Shown: piece by piece, positions 1 through 8,392 of the stretch | Layout of the letters: every line of letters begins with the position of its first letter | How positions within the stretch are numbered: the stretch's first letter is position 1 | From: CAZWVI01 sp964637165 | Lineage (GTDB): Bacteria; Planctomycetota; UBA1135 | Direction of reading: 5' to 3' | Assembly: GCA_964637165.1 (NCBI GenBank) | Contig: CAZWVI010000010.1 | Location: forward strand, 20,695-84,694 | Length of the DNA: 64,000 nucleotides | Notes under the pieces: generated by a model | Told to the model about the DNA's origin: nothing | Database searches by the model: none | The model's input: the letters and a program-made list of their open reading frames with translations, nothing else | Made by a program: the position numbers and the translations under genes

Positions 1-714
1 TTGGCGCTGCCGAGTGCGGCGCAATTCGATGCGCAATATTTCCGCCCAGGCTAGTCGGCGGCGACCAAGTTCAAATTGTTCAATACTTTCAGCACGGTGT
101 ATTAAAGTGAAGGCCTGATTCAAGGCGGGAACCTCAACTAATTTCAAAATCTCGGCAGGGAGTGGATCCTCCAACTGAGGCAACGAATCTAATGTTTGTG
201 AAATGAGCTTCGCGATGAAGTGCGAAGGCACACCTTTACATTCCGGATAGACAGCTTTGATTAATTCTGAATTTTCCTCACCGTCAACGAGGTGTGGCCC
301 TTGCAGTTGAATGCCACGCTTTAGTGAAACCTTGCCCTCCAGAAATAATTGGCGGCCAACTGGGAAAGTGTTTTTTAAATAGGCTTGATTGAACCAAGAA
401 ACGGTACAGGTCCCACCCTCATTTTCATCGGTAAGAGATATACATACCACCGCCCTGCGGCCAAAGCCACGAGTCCAAGTTTTCAAAACTGTTCCTCGGA
501 TGCGCACTAAGTCGCCCTCATGTTTGGGCATGTCGCGAATGAGAACTGCCGACCCAGGAACCTGGAAACGGTTTGGCAAGTGGTTCAAGAGATCACCGAG
601 CGTTTTTATCCCGAGCCCCCGTTCAAAAGTTTGAGCCCGCTTAGGTCCAACCCCCACTAGCTCGACAATCGAGCTATGCAAAGTGAGGTTATCTAATTGG
701 CTTGGCATCACCAT
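1..714 (-). CDS. recG: ATP-dependent DNA helicase RecG, N-terminal part (cut by window edge)
   Basis: The reverse strand is open from an ATG at 714 to the window edge (238 codons). The protein begins MVMPSQLDNLTLHSSIVELV and continues with GVGPKRAQTFERGLGIKTLG and DLLNHLPNRF. This is the RecG start: a helix-hairpin-helix-like 'GVGPK' segment followed by the OB-fold wedge domain that grips branched DNA (about residues 50-150, including RIRGTVLKTW and LFLEGKVSL). RecG remodels stalled forks and Holliday junctions. The helicase motor domains lie outside the window. A second ATG two codons downstream of the first is an alternative start. The gene diverges from the SDR gene, with 340 nt between them. 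Confidence 0.87.
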   Translation of the reverse strand, partial: MVMPSQLDNLTLHSSIVELVGVGPKRAQTFERGLGIKTLGDLLNHLPNRFQVPGSAVLIRDMPKHEGDLVRIRGTVLKTWTRGFGRRAVVCISLTDENEGGTCTVSWFNQAYLKNTFPVGRQLFLEGKVSLKRGIQLQGPHLVDGEENSELIKAVYPECKGVPSHFIAKLISQTLDSLPQLEDPLPAEILKLVEVPALNQAFTLIHRAESIEQFELGRRRLAWAEILRIELRRTRQRQ

Positions 715-759
715 AATTTACAAAAAAACAATGATTTGCAAGATTCCACTAATGTCCAC

Positions 760-935
760 CGTCTAAATAACCGTAAAAAGAATGAAATTGGAAGTCCGGT
801 GTTAATAATTCAGGACTGAAAAGAGTGAGGAAAGGGGAATGTCGGATGCAAGTCCGACCCTCGAAAGAGGATTGAAAAATATTCAAAGAGGGATAGGGCG
901 TTGCTTCTGGGGGGAAGCAGCGCCCGACACTTTTT
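760..935 (+). ncRNA. Candidate structured RNA or leader ending in a terminator-like hairpin
   Basis: Consecutive hairpins on the plus strand: a 6-bp stem 841-846/853-858 with loop TGCAAG; a 4-bp stem 859-862/867-870 closed by a GAAA tetraloop; a small TTGAA/TTCAA stem near 872-886; and a 12-bp stem 896-907/914-925 followed by GACAC and TTTTT (931-935). GGGGAA just before the first stem and the TGCAAG loop slightly resemble part of a cobalamin riboswitch, but the rest of that core is absent. It lies upstream of the SDR gene, so it could be a terminating leader or an independent small RNA. Only hand-found pairings support it. Confidence 0.35.
896..935 (+). terminator. Terminator-like hairpin
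   Basis: A 12-bp stem, 896-907 with 914-925, with one G-T pair. Five Ts follow at 931-935, but they are five bases from the stem, which is looser than a classic intrinsic terminator. It points rightward, away from recG. Confidence 0.45.
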
Positions 936-937
936 AT

Positions 938-963
938 AGACTCTGACCCCAAATATTGGGTCA
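938..963 (+). repeat. 26-nt hairpin repeat, copy 1
   Basis: AGACTCTGACCCCA, five variable bases (AATAT), then TGGGTCA. The segment TGACCC-C-AA/TTGGGTCA folds into an 8-bp hairpin with one bulged C. It lies two bases after the T-run of the preceding hairpin, upstream of the SDR gene. Four more copies occur at 13463, 13616, 19887 and 41803. Confidence 0.85.
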
Positions 964-1054
964 TTTTTTCATTTGAATGGCCGTAAAGCCAATTAACTAA
1001 AAAAGTTACAAACAAGATTTGAGGCTAGGGTCAGGGCGCGCATAAACTCCAGTT

Positions 1055-1843
1055 ATGGATTTCCGCCAAAAGTACGGTCCGTGGGCCTTGGTAACTGGCG
1101 CATCTGCTGGCCTGGGCAGATGTTACGCAGAAGCTCTTGCTGCACGAGGCCTGGGGATTATTCTCGTGGCACGCCGTGAAGACCGCCTAGAAAGCTTAGC
1201 TGAGGAACTTCGCTCCACCCATGCGGTGCAGGTGCAATCTATTCCATTGGACCTTTGCGCGGACAATTCCGTGGAAACGCTTTGCGAAATTCTCGATGAG
1301 AAAGAAATTGGTCTGATCGTTAACAATGCTGGATTTGGCCATGCCGGCCCCTTTGAGGAGCAATCTTTTGCTGACCTGCGACAAATGTTACGGCTTAATT
1401 GTGAGGTTCCTTCCCTCCTTGCCCATTCATTGCTCCCTAAAATTAAAAGTCGCGGCCACGGTGGAATGATCGTTTTGGCAAGTGCGGCCGGTTATCAACC
1501 CACACCATGGATGGCCGCTTACGGTGCTAGCAAGGCCTATGACTTGCTATGGGCGGAATCCCTGGCTGTGGAATCTAAAAAATCTGGAATCGACATTCTG
1601 GCCGTGAGCCCCGGCCACACCGCTACTGAATTTCACCAAGTTGCTGGAGTGGAAGGCGCAGTTGCTGGTGGAACCGCAGACCCTCGGGACGTAGTCAACA
1701 AAAGCCTAAAACTACTCGGCAAAAAAATTAGTTTTGTCCACGGCCGTCACAATTACTGGCTCACTTGGACATCTCGCTGGTTTCCACGCAAATGGGTAGC
1801 GCAAATATCTGGAAAACTGCTCGGTAGCCGGCTTATCCGCTGA
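1055..1843 (+). CDS. Short-chain dehydrogenase/reductase (SDR)
   Basis: A 262-residue classical SDR. The cofactor motif TGASAGLG is at residues 14-21 and NNAG at 90-93. The catalytic Ser is about 143 (LASAAG), with Tyr156 and Lys160 in YGASK. Basic residues after the second beta strand (ARREDR) suggest an NADP(H) preference. Such enzymes oxidise or reduce alcohols and ketones in the cytoplasm, and the substrate cannot be read from sequence. The motif pattern resembles the DltE/YqjQ-type SDR subgroup. The 3' end overlaps the convergent cca gene by 11 bp. Confidence 0.85.
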   Translation: MDFRQKYGPWALVTGASAGLGRCYAEALAARGLGIILVARREDRLESLAEELRSTHAVQVQSIPLDLCADNSVETLCEILDEKEIGLIVNNAGFGHAGPFEEQSFADLRQMLRLNCEVPSLLAHSLLPKIKSRGHGGMIVLASAAGYQPTPWMAAYGASKAYDLLWAESLAVESKKSGIDILAVSPGHTATEFHQVAGVEGAVAGGTADPRDVVNKSLKLLGKKISFVHGRHNYWLTWTSRWFPRKWVAQISGKLLGSRLIR

Positions 1844-3224
1844 GTCGCCGATCCAACCAAGTTACCGCCGCTTCACGGTCAGACAATTGGCCATCAAGTT
1901 GCAACTCAAATGCCTCGTCCAAAATTTGGCCGATTTTTTTCCCGGGCTTCATTCCCCGGTCTAAGCAATCACGGCCAAGCAAAAACGGTTGCGGTGCTGC
2001 ATCTTTAACCCCGAGCTCGGCGGCGCGGCCCAATAACCATTCACCATATGGCCATTCGTCAAGGCTGGACAAATCCGAATCGTAACGACCAGCGGCATCT
2101 GCCCACGCAACTCGAATCAAACCAGGAATGTCTACCCGCAAAGCCAAGCGACGAATGGCACTATCACTAACTTTATCGGCGAAGGCAAGTTGTGTTGGAC
2201 GTAAATGTTCACGCACATAGGCGGCAACCTTACTAGACAAATCCTCTTGCCGACTAAAGCGCGATAAAAACTTTTTTGTTAACTTTGCGCCGACCGTGTC
2301 ATGTTCTGCTGAACGCCATCGACCTCGCTCAAAAACCGTTGTCGTGGCCTTGCCTAAGTCATGACACATAACCCCGAGCATTTCCGCCCAAGGGTCATCC
2401 ATCGAATCGCGCACCCTTACCGCCGCATCTAAACACAGGCATGTATGATGAAAAACATCGCCTTCGGGATGCCAAGATGGATCCTGGGGAATGCCTTGCA
2501 TCGCCGCTAATTCAGGAAATAAGGCAAGCGCACCAACATCAGACAATGCCTGCAAACCCCGTCCAGGGTATTTGCCGCGCACCAACAAATCGCGAATTTC
2601 GTATTCAACGCGCTCGATTGGAAGTTCGCTTAAATCCAAATTGCGACACATCAGAATCGTTTCCGGAGCAATCGCCCAGCCATGTCGTGCAACAAATCGC
2701 GCCGCGCGCAATGCACGCAAGGGATCTTCACTAAACGCAGATGACACATGGCGTAAAACACCACGGTCCAAATCTGAGAGACCATTCCATGGATCTAAAA
2801 ATTCCTCATTAAGAGGATCAAACATCATGGCATTAACCGTGAAGTCACGACGTGCAGCCGCCTGCTGCGGGTCCATGTTTGGGTCGGCAGAAACCGCAAA
2901 ACCTTTGTGTCCGGGGCCCGTTTTCGATTCACTGCGCGGCAATGAAACTTCAACTTGCCCGACATAAGTCGCAACATGCAATACGGCAAATTGTTTACCG
3001 GCTAAATTAACACTACCAAACTTTTTACAAACGCTTTCAAGCTTATCTGCAGTAAGGCCATAAACTTCAAAATCTGCATCTCCGGCAAGTTCACCTAACT
3101 GGGCATCACGCACCGCTCCGCCCACCAAGAAGGCCCTACCGCCAGCGGCTGAAAACGCCTTAGCCATCGCCAAAACTTGCGCTGCAAGATCTGGATTGGT
3201 GAACTTAGGTTTAAGAACGGCCAT
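1833..3224 (-). CDS. cca: CCA-adding tRNA nucleotidyltransferase with HD domain
   Basis: A 463-residue class II nucleotidyltransferase. The head domain has GGAVRD (35-40) and the metal-binding Asp pair in GDADFEVYG (49, 51), followed by RRDFTVNAM and the RNA-binding segment [17 protein letters not shown]. The second half has an HD phosphohydrolase domain (FHHTCLCLD and MCHDLGK). This is the layout of the multifunctional bacterial Cca, which builds or repairs the 3' CCA of tRNAs and can remove 2',3'-cyclic phosphates. A poly(A) polymerase of the same fold is less likely. The one tRNA gene in the window already encodes its CCA. Confidence 0.87.
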   Translation of the reverse strand: MAVLKPKFTNPDLAAQVLAMAKAFSAAGGRAFLVGGAVRDAQLGELAGDADFEVYGLTADKLESVCKKFGSVNLAGKQFAVLHVATYVGQVEVSLPRSESKTGPGHKGFAVSADPNMDPQQAAARRDFTVNAMMFDPLNEEFLDPWNGLSDLDRGVLRHVSSAFSEDPLRALRAARFVARHGWAIAPETILMCRNLDLSELPIERVEYEIRDLLVRGKYPGRGLQALSDVGALALFPELAAMQGIPQDPSWHPEGDVFHHTCLCLDAAVRVRDSMDDPWAEMLGVMCHDLGKATTTVFERGRWRSAEHDTVGAKLTKKFLSRFSRQEDLSSKVAAYVREHLRPTQLAFADKVSDSAIRRLALRVDIPGLIRVAWADAAGRYDSDLSSLDEWPYGEWLLGRAAELGVKDAAPQPFLLGRDCLDRGMKPGKKIGQILDEAFELQLDGQLSDREAAVTWLDRRLSG

Positions 3225-3260
3225 GGTTAAATAATACGTTAATCAGCACGAAATCGCTGA

Positions 3261-4961
3261 TTAATGATAGCCCAAACCACTTAAGGCCTCTATTACTTCG
3301 GGGGCCAAACTCGGTAATTGATGCTTCTCTGGCGGAGTGCCACGACTTTGCAAAAACTTATCTAGGGCATTTTGTATTTGTTCAGCCATGCGTGGTGGCT
3401 TGCCGGGCAAACGCTGGGATTCGGTAGGGTCGGCACGTAAGTCGTATGCTTCCCAAGCTTGTAGCCAAGAACTGTTTTCTGCCACCTGACTCGACGAGCG
3501 CGATCCACGACGCGTCATGATTTCTGGACTGACAACTAAATTCCTAATCAACTTAATATCGTCAACTACACACATGGCATTATCAAAAGCAGCGTGGCGA
3601 GTTTCCGAAAACACCGGAAGCGGAGTAAGTTGCTGGCCGTACAAAGTTGGCGCCCATGAGCGTCCAGAAAAATCGCCGGCAAAATTATCTGGAAGCTGAA
3701 TGCCAGCAATTTCACAAATGCTAGGTAGCATATCTACATGCGATATTGAGACTTGATTAGTTGCAGATGTTAGGTTCGGACCGAGTACCCATAGCGGGAC
3801 ACGCAGTCCTGAGTCGTACATTAAATCACCATGGTCACTGGCACCATGCTCACCAAGGTACTCCCCGTGGTCGCCGGTAATTACTACCCACAACGGTCGT
3901 TCACTTTCCCGATCCCTTAAAGATTCAAGCAAATCGGCAAGCACCTTAGCCGTGTTCAAAACCCCGCGGTCGTAGCTTATTTGCCATTTAGAGACGGTTT
4001 CAGCCGCGAAGCCTGGGCGCTCCTCTAGCGGCCAGTCAGTGCCGATAGGCTGCGGACCAAAAGCCGAATATGGCCAATGTGGCCCAAACATATGCAACCA
4101 CATAAACCGTGGAGCATTGGTGCCAACACTACTCCAAAGCTCGCGCGCGGCTAATGCACTTTCACCATCACTACGAACTGTGCGGCCTGCACCAAAACTT
4201 CGCAATAACAATTTTGGCAATAACCACTGCCGGTATTTTCTTAACCACCCTGGCAAACCGACTTCGGTTCCAGAGAATTCATCAAAGCCCCTAGCGAACC
4301 CGAAAGATGAATCAAGATGTATGACTGAATTCACGCCCAAGGTTGTCCATCCATTTTCCTGCAACAGCTCGGGCAGTAAAGGCATGGCTGAGCCATCTGA
4401 TTTTTTCAGAGGCAAGGCTTGACCATTATTCAGAACGCGATGACGGTGAGGGTACTCCCCACTCAACAAGCTGGCATGAGCTGGTGCGGTAAGTCCGGAA
4501 CTAGCCCATACTTTTTCGAATTCAACTCGCGGCATTTTCGAAAATTTATGTGGCGCCAAAGCTTGCCAGCGATCAGCGCGCAAAGTATCAATACTCACCA
4601 ATAAAATGTCGGGGGCAGTGGCATCGGCAATTACTTTTGACTCAACTGCGCGAGGTGAGTGGGTACCCAAGATGAACGACCCTACGAGAAAGGAAATGCA
4701 AATCATCCAGGATATTCGTTTGGTCCACTTTGAAACTCGCCAATTGAGCATGAAAAGCAATGGCGACAAGGCCAGCCCAAGCAATCCGCCACACGCTAAA
4801 TACAGCGGAATTACCGCCCAATGTTGATCGAAAGAACAAATTGCATGCTCGGCTGCCGCGCCCAAAGTCGTAAGGGCAGCCATTGGGATTGCCCCTGCGG
4901 TTGTGGCTCGTAAAACCAAAGCGGCGGGCGTGGTCCTGACTACGTCTTCGGGGGTTAACAT
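3261..4961 (-). CDS. Membrane-anchored sulfatase-fold (alkaline phosphatase superfamily) enzyme, Thr nucleophile type
   Basis: 566 residues from the ATG at 4961; a longer TTG-started version would run into the divergent glycosyltransferase. Two or three membrane segments (about 12-37, 48-72, 84-100) precede a catalytic domain that starts DILLVSIDTLRADR, with metal-ligand Asp125. The nucleophile position reads LTAPAHASLL, so it is Thr158, with neither the Cys/Ser nor the Arg of a sulfatase C/S-x-P-x-R site. Later metal ligands are in TGDHGE. Thr is the nucleophile in phosphotransferases of this superfamily, so a phospho-group transferase or phosphatase is as likely as a sulfatase. Divergent from the glycan operon, with 71 bp between. 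Confidence 0.8.
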   Translation of the reverse strand: MLTPEDVVRTTPAALVLRATTAGAIPMAALTTLGAAAEHAICSFDQHWAVIPLYLACGGLLGLALSPLLFMLNWRVSKWTKRISWMICISFLVGSFILGTHSPRAVESKVIADATAPDILLVSIDTLRADRWQALAPHKFSKMPRVEFEKVWASSGLTAPAHASLLSGEYPHRHRVLNNGQALPLKKSDGSAMPLLPELLQENGWTTLGVNSVIHLDSSFGFARGFDEFSGTEVGLPGWLRKYRQWLLPKLLLRSFGAGRTVRSDGESALAARELWSSVGTNAPRFMWLHMFGPHWPYSAFGPQPIGTDWPLEERPGFAAETVSKWQISYDRGVLNTAKVLADLLESLRDRESERPLWVVITGDHGEYLGEHGASDHGDLMYDSGLRVPLWVLGPNLTSATNQVSISHVDMLPSICEIAGIQLPDNFAGDFSGRSWAPTLYGQQLTPLPVFSETRHAAFDNAMCVVDDIKLIRNLVVSPEIMTRRGSRSSSQVAENSSWLQAWEAYDLRADPTESQRLPGKPPRMAEQIQNALDKFLQSRGTPPEKHQLPSLAPEVIEALSGLGYH

Positions 4962-5032
4962 TGAGGTTCGGTCTTCGACATGGGGAATGCTCAAGCGTAG
5001 AATACGCACCGTTGGCACTCGCACCAAACGCA

Positions 5033-5950
5033 ATGGGCAACTTAAATTTCACGGTAATCATTTGCACCAAAGACCGCCGCGCTGATGTCGCGCGGTGCTT
5101 GGATAGCTTGGCCGCTGAATTGCCGCGTCCCAACTGGGATGTTTTAGTTATCGACAACGCCTCGACGGACGACACCAGTGAATTTGTAAGAGACCAAGCG
5201 GCAAAGTATCCAGTCACTTTGAGAGTTATTTATGAAGAGCAAGCGGGCTTGTCTTACGCGCGTAACCGCGGATTGATCGAATCCAACAGCCAATATGTGA
5301 TTTTCGTTGACGACGATGTCAGTTTTCATTCCGGTTGGTGTCAAGCGTTTGAAGAGTGCGCACAAAGCTATTCTTGTGCGGCTGCCGGTGGCACCATCAT
5401 TCCAGTTTTCCCTGATGAAGTTCCAAGCTGGTATGTAAAAGGAGTGATGGCAGATGGTGGCACCACCACCGGCAACTATCAGCCAAGTAAAGTCGCGGCA
5501 GCCATAACTGAAGGCGGCTTAATTGGCCATCCGCGCGGCGGCAACATGCTCCTAGATCGCCAACTTGTCATCGATCTCGGCTCATTTCGCGTAGACTTGG
5601 GCTGGGGCAAAAAACGAATTCCAGCTGAAGAGACGGAATTATTTAAGCGCATTCACGCCAGTGGCGGTGTTGTTCGTTTCACGCCCAAGGCCACCGTGAA
5701 TCACCACCTAGATGCCGGCCGAATGAATCTTCCATACTTGCGCAAATGGCACATTGGCTATGGGCGCGCGTCAATTCTGATGCGGCCACCAAAAAATCAA
5801 CTGCGGTGGTTGTTTAAATTTGTTGAACAAATTTTCAACATTATTTTTTACAGTTTGCGACTCCATCTACCAGGTGGCCAACGTAATTTCCGCGCGCATC
5901 GCAAGCAACGGCAATCGCTTGGTCGCGTGATGCAAATGCTGGGGTTATGA
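5033..5950 (+). CDS. Glycosyltransferase family 2
   Basis: 305 residues from the ATG at 5033 (MGNLNFTVIICTKDRR). An upstream in-frame start at 4961 would cover the divergent promoter region and adds residues unlike a GT2. The GT-A fold begins with the nucleotide-binding strand FTVIICTKDR, then IDNASTDDT, and has the metal-binding DDD motif in YVIFVDDDVSF. An acceptor-side EE motif (AEETELFKRI) lies about residue 200. It should transfer a sugar from a nucleotide-sugar to a surface glycan. First gene of a rightward operon running to 12584; its stop overlaps the next start (ATGA). Confidence 0.87.
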   Translation: MGNLNFTVIICTKDRRADVARCLDSLAAELPRPNWDVLVIDNASTDDTSEFVRDQAAKYPVTLRVIYEEQAGLSYARNRGLIESNSQYVIFVDDDVSFHSGWCQAFEECAQSYSCAAAGGTIIPVFPDEVPSWYVKGVMADGGTTTGNYQPSKVAAAITEGGLIGHPRGGNMLLDRQLVIDLGSFRVDLGWGKKRIPAEETELFKRIHASGGVVRFTPKATVNHHLDAGRMNLPYLRKWHIGYGRASILMRPPKNQLRWLFKFVEQIFNIIFYSLRLHLPGGQRNFRAHRKQRQSLGRVMQMLGL

Positions 5951-6789
5951 ATATTTCTGCTTCAGTAATTATTCCCAGCTATCAAGCACCGCGTGAGCTT
6001 GATTTATGCCTAGCTGGCCTAGCTCGACAGAGCACCATGCCTGACGAAATATTAGTCGCCGATGATGGTTCTGATCATCGCACCGCTGAAATAATTAAAG
6101 GCTGGGATAGCCATCTTAATTGCCGTTTAGTGCATGTTTGGCATGAGGACCGCGGGAACCGCAAGGGGCAAATTTGTAATCAAGCGGTACGTGAATCGAC
6201 TGGAAATTTATTGTTATTTATTGATGGCGATTCAATTCCCCACTCGCACTGGGTGGCCGATCACTTGGCCGCATCTCAACGCGCCGATGTCTGTTGCGGA
6301 AGACGCGTTAAGTTAGGGTCAAAAATAACTCCCACAGTTAATAAGCAACTAATTGCCAGCGGTGGCCTGGAGAAATTTTTCGGACCGGTTTCTTTGAGTG
6401 CTCTTTCAGGTGACACTCGCCGTTTCACTTTAGGACTGCGCTTGCCAAAATTGTTAGCGAGGATTCTTCATCCACGTCCGCGTAAATTAATGGGAGTTAA
6501 CTTTAGCCTAAGCCGTGAAGCATTTTATGCGGTGAATGGTTATGACGAAGAATGGAGTCATCGCTGTGAGGACAAAGATCTCGATTTGCGTTTACAACGA
6601 AGTGGCTGCAAATTTGCAGCATTACTAAATAGAGCGGTCGTTTATCACTTGCATCACCCGGAACGGCTTCCATCACAGGCGACCGAAAAGCGCGTGTCGC
6701 AAGAGGAAGACAGTTCTCGAATTGCATGCCGAGTTGGAGTTCGTGAAGAGAATCTACCATCTGAATTCGATGGGAGCTCCGATGTTTAA
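5947..6789 (+). CDS. Glycosyltransferase family 2 with galactosyltransferase-like C-terminal motif
   Basis: 280 residues. The start SASVIIPSYQAPRELDLCLA is a typical GT2 opening, followed by VADDGSDHRT and a DxD-type FIDGDSIP. The C-terminal part has a Glyco_transf_7C-like segment (MGVNFSLSREAFYAVNGYDE then EDKDLDLRLQRSG) as in chondroitin-polymerase and galactosyltransferase relatives. It is probably a cytoplasmic enzyme of surface polysaccharide assembly. Starts inside the previous stop codon, and its end overlaps the next gene by 8 bp, so the genes are probably translationally coupled. Confidence 0.87.
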   Translation: MNISASVIIPSYQAPRELDLCLAGLARQSTMPDEILVADDGSDHRTAEIIKGWDSHLNCRLVHVWHEDRGNRKGQICNQAVRESTGNLLLFIDGDSIPHSHWVADHLAASQRADVCCGRRVKLGSKITPTVNKQLIASGGLEKFFGPVSLSALSGDTRRFTLGLRLPKLLARILHPRPRKLMGVNFSLSREAFYAVNGYDEEWSHRCEDKDLDLRLQRSGCKFAALLNRAVVYHLHHPERLPSQATEKRVSQEEDSSRIACRVGVREENLPSEFDGSSDV

Positions 6790-7681
6790 AGGCAAGCGGG
6801 TCATTCTTCACGATTACCACGGAGATCATTTAGCTCCATGGCTTTCGGGTTTGATTACTTATCTCCGCAAGCAAGGCGCTCAACTGGAGATCGTAACCAA
6901 GAAGTCATGGCCGCGTTTCTTGTGGCGGCCATTGCACAAAAACGCTGGTGCATTGAGTGGCCTGGCAAAGCTATGGCTGCGTTCCAAGCTTGGACAAGTT
7001 GATCACGTGTTCATGTGGAACGGCGAGGACGATAGTCAACAACTACTCAAAAAAGAATTGGCTGGTGCCGGTGTTCCGTGCTCGATTCTGGAAGTTGGTT
7101 ATTTTCCTCAGAAAAAGTATTTCACTATTGATTCACACGGCATCAACGCAACTTCCGCATTGATTGCCGACGACTTAACTTGGATTAAGCAAGCACATTT
7201 AGAGAAACTTGCCACGCATCGGATGGATTATTTAGCTGGCCGTACTTGGCGGGGCGGTGGTGGCTTCATTTTGGTGCCATTACAATTAGCCAAGGACACC
7301 AACATTCGCCACAACTCGAACTTCTCCGATATGCAGGAGTTCATCCGGCATTGTGAGAATAAATTCCAGGGACAGAAAATTATTTTCAAGAAACATCCAC
7401 GCGATGCGGAAACTTATTCAAGCACTCATGAAATTATTTGCGACGGCGATTTCCTAGACCTTGCTCAGCGCGCTGAACTTATCTATGGAATAAATTCGAC
7501 CTGTTTGCTTGAATCAAGTTTGCTGGGTGCTCCTACTCAAGCAATTGGTGGCGGCTTCTTAAAAGCTCACGCGCACCAACAAGAATTGCTCTTGGCGGCA
7601 TTGGTAGACAAACAGGTGCCAATTGATTGCGAAGAATTAAACTATTGGATGCAGTCTTACGCTGCCAGCGAAACAACATGA
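6782..7681 (+). CDS. KpsC/KpsS-like capsule polysaccharide glycosyltransferase
   Basis: 299 residues from the ATG at 6782, chosen because GGGAG sits a few bases upstream; an ATG at 6770 is possible. EVGYFPQKKYFTIDSHGIN matches the E-G-x-x-P...D-x-x-G-[VI]-N signature of capsule synthesis proteins KpsC and KpsS. The second half has FKKHPRD and IYGINSTCLLESSLLGAPT, a phosphate/nucleotide-binding region of a GT-B fold. KpsC and KpsS build the beta-Kdo linker of capsules, but this short single-domain copy may use another sugar. No Kdo or CMP-Kdo synthesis gene is in the window. Confidence 0.75.
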   Translation: MFKGKRVILHDYHGDHLAPWLSGLITYLRKQGAQLEIVTKKSWPRFLWRPLHKNAGALSGLAKLWLRSKLGQVDHVFMWNGEDDSQQLLKKELAGAGVPCSILEVGYFPQKKYFTIDSHGINATSALIADDLTWIKQAHLEKLATHRMDYLAGRTWRGGGGFILVPLQLAKDTNIRHNSNFSDMQEFIRHCENKFQGQKIIFKKHPRDAETYSSTHEIICDGDFLDLAQRAELIYGINSTCLLESSLLGAPTQAIGGGFLKAHAHQQELLLAALVDKQVPIDCEELNYWMQSYAASETT

Positions 7682-8391
7682 GACCACTCAAAGATTCCCG
7701 CCACTTAATTGAATGCATTCGCGCACGATTTAATGGATTGCCGACGCCAGTTAACCGTAAAACCGATGCCTGGAAATGTCGCCGCGTGGCAATCATTTCG
7801 AGCCGCGGTAAATTTCTTTACCTACCTATTACCAAAGCGGCCAACACTTCGATTAAGCATGCAATCGCAGAGTTTGATAATGGCGGCCCTATAGATGAGG
7901 ATTTCGTGATTCACAAGTATGGCGCAATGCATGCTATTCCGTGGGACGCGTCATACGAATTTGATGGATACAAATTTTCAGTCGTACGCCATCCCTTTAA
8001 GCGCATGATTTCCTGCTATCGCAATAAAGTGTTGAAGAATGAACTTCATCAGTCGCTACAAAAGTTTGGAGTGTTTAAAGCAGAGATGCCCTTTAAAGAT
8101 TTTTTAGGTGCGGTCGCTGACATTCCAGATGAAGACGCCGACATTCACTTCACTTCACAAAGTTTCTTCTTATATGGAGACCGTGGCTGTCGAGTTGACA
8201 ACATAGTCAAGATGGAAGAGCTAAAAAATAAGTGGGGTGACATTGCTTCGGCGACTGGGCTTCCAGCGGTTCTCCCCCACCGGAATGCGAGCAAGGATCG
8301 TCCCTTTACGCCAGACAACGATCGAGAATTAAGCGATTTAATTGTAAAGCGCTTTGGCGAAGACTTTGAGCGGCTTAACTACCAAGCTTAA
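7678..8391 (+). CDS. Carbohydrate sulfotransferase family protein
   Basis: 237 residues; the start overlaps the previous stop (ATGA). Both PAPS-binding signatures are visible: the 5'-phosphosulfate loop in FLYLPITKAANTSIK (Lys53 to Thr57) and the 3'-phosphate motif FSVVRHPFKRMISCYRNKV (Arg104, Ser112). This is the pattern of HNK-1/chondroitin-type sulfotransferases (Sulfotransfer_2). It should put sulfate on a hydroxyl or amine of the glycan made by the surrounding enzymes. PAPS synthesis genes are not in the window. No signal peptide is seen, so it probably acts in the cytoplasm before export. Confidence 0.82.
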   Translation: MRPLKDSRHLIECIRARFNGLPTPVNRKTDAWKCRRVAIISSRGKFLYLPITKAANTSIKHAIAEFDNGGPIDEDFVIHKYGAMHAIPWDASYEFDGYKFSVVRHPFKRMISCYRNKVLKNELHQSLQKFGVFKAEMPFKDFLGAVADIPDEDADIHFTSQSFFLYGDRGCRVDNIVKMEELKNKWGDIASATGLPAVLPHRNASKDRPFTPDNDRELSDLIVKRFGEDFERLNYQA

Positions 8392-8392
8392 A

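Noticed and set aside
825..870. Cobalamin riboswitch
   Set aside because: GGGGAA and the TGCAAG stem-loop recall a part of it, but the loop length differs and the remaining conserved core elements are missing.
749..1015. An 88-codon reverse-strand open frame upstream of the SDR gene
   Set aside because: It covers the hairpin chain and repeat copy 1, has no recognisable domain or ribosome binding site, and its composition is unlike neighbouring proteins.
1833..1843. Convergent overlaps (1833-1843, 37191-37205, 58749-58759) as regulatory antisense regions
   Set aside because: Short 3' overlaps of 11-15 bp are ordinary in compact genomes, and nothing else marks these sites.
4642..5217. A 191-codon reverse open frame over the divergent glycan promoter
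   Set aside because: It crosses the glycosyltransferase start and the sulfatase-fold gene in another frame and shows no domain.
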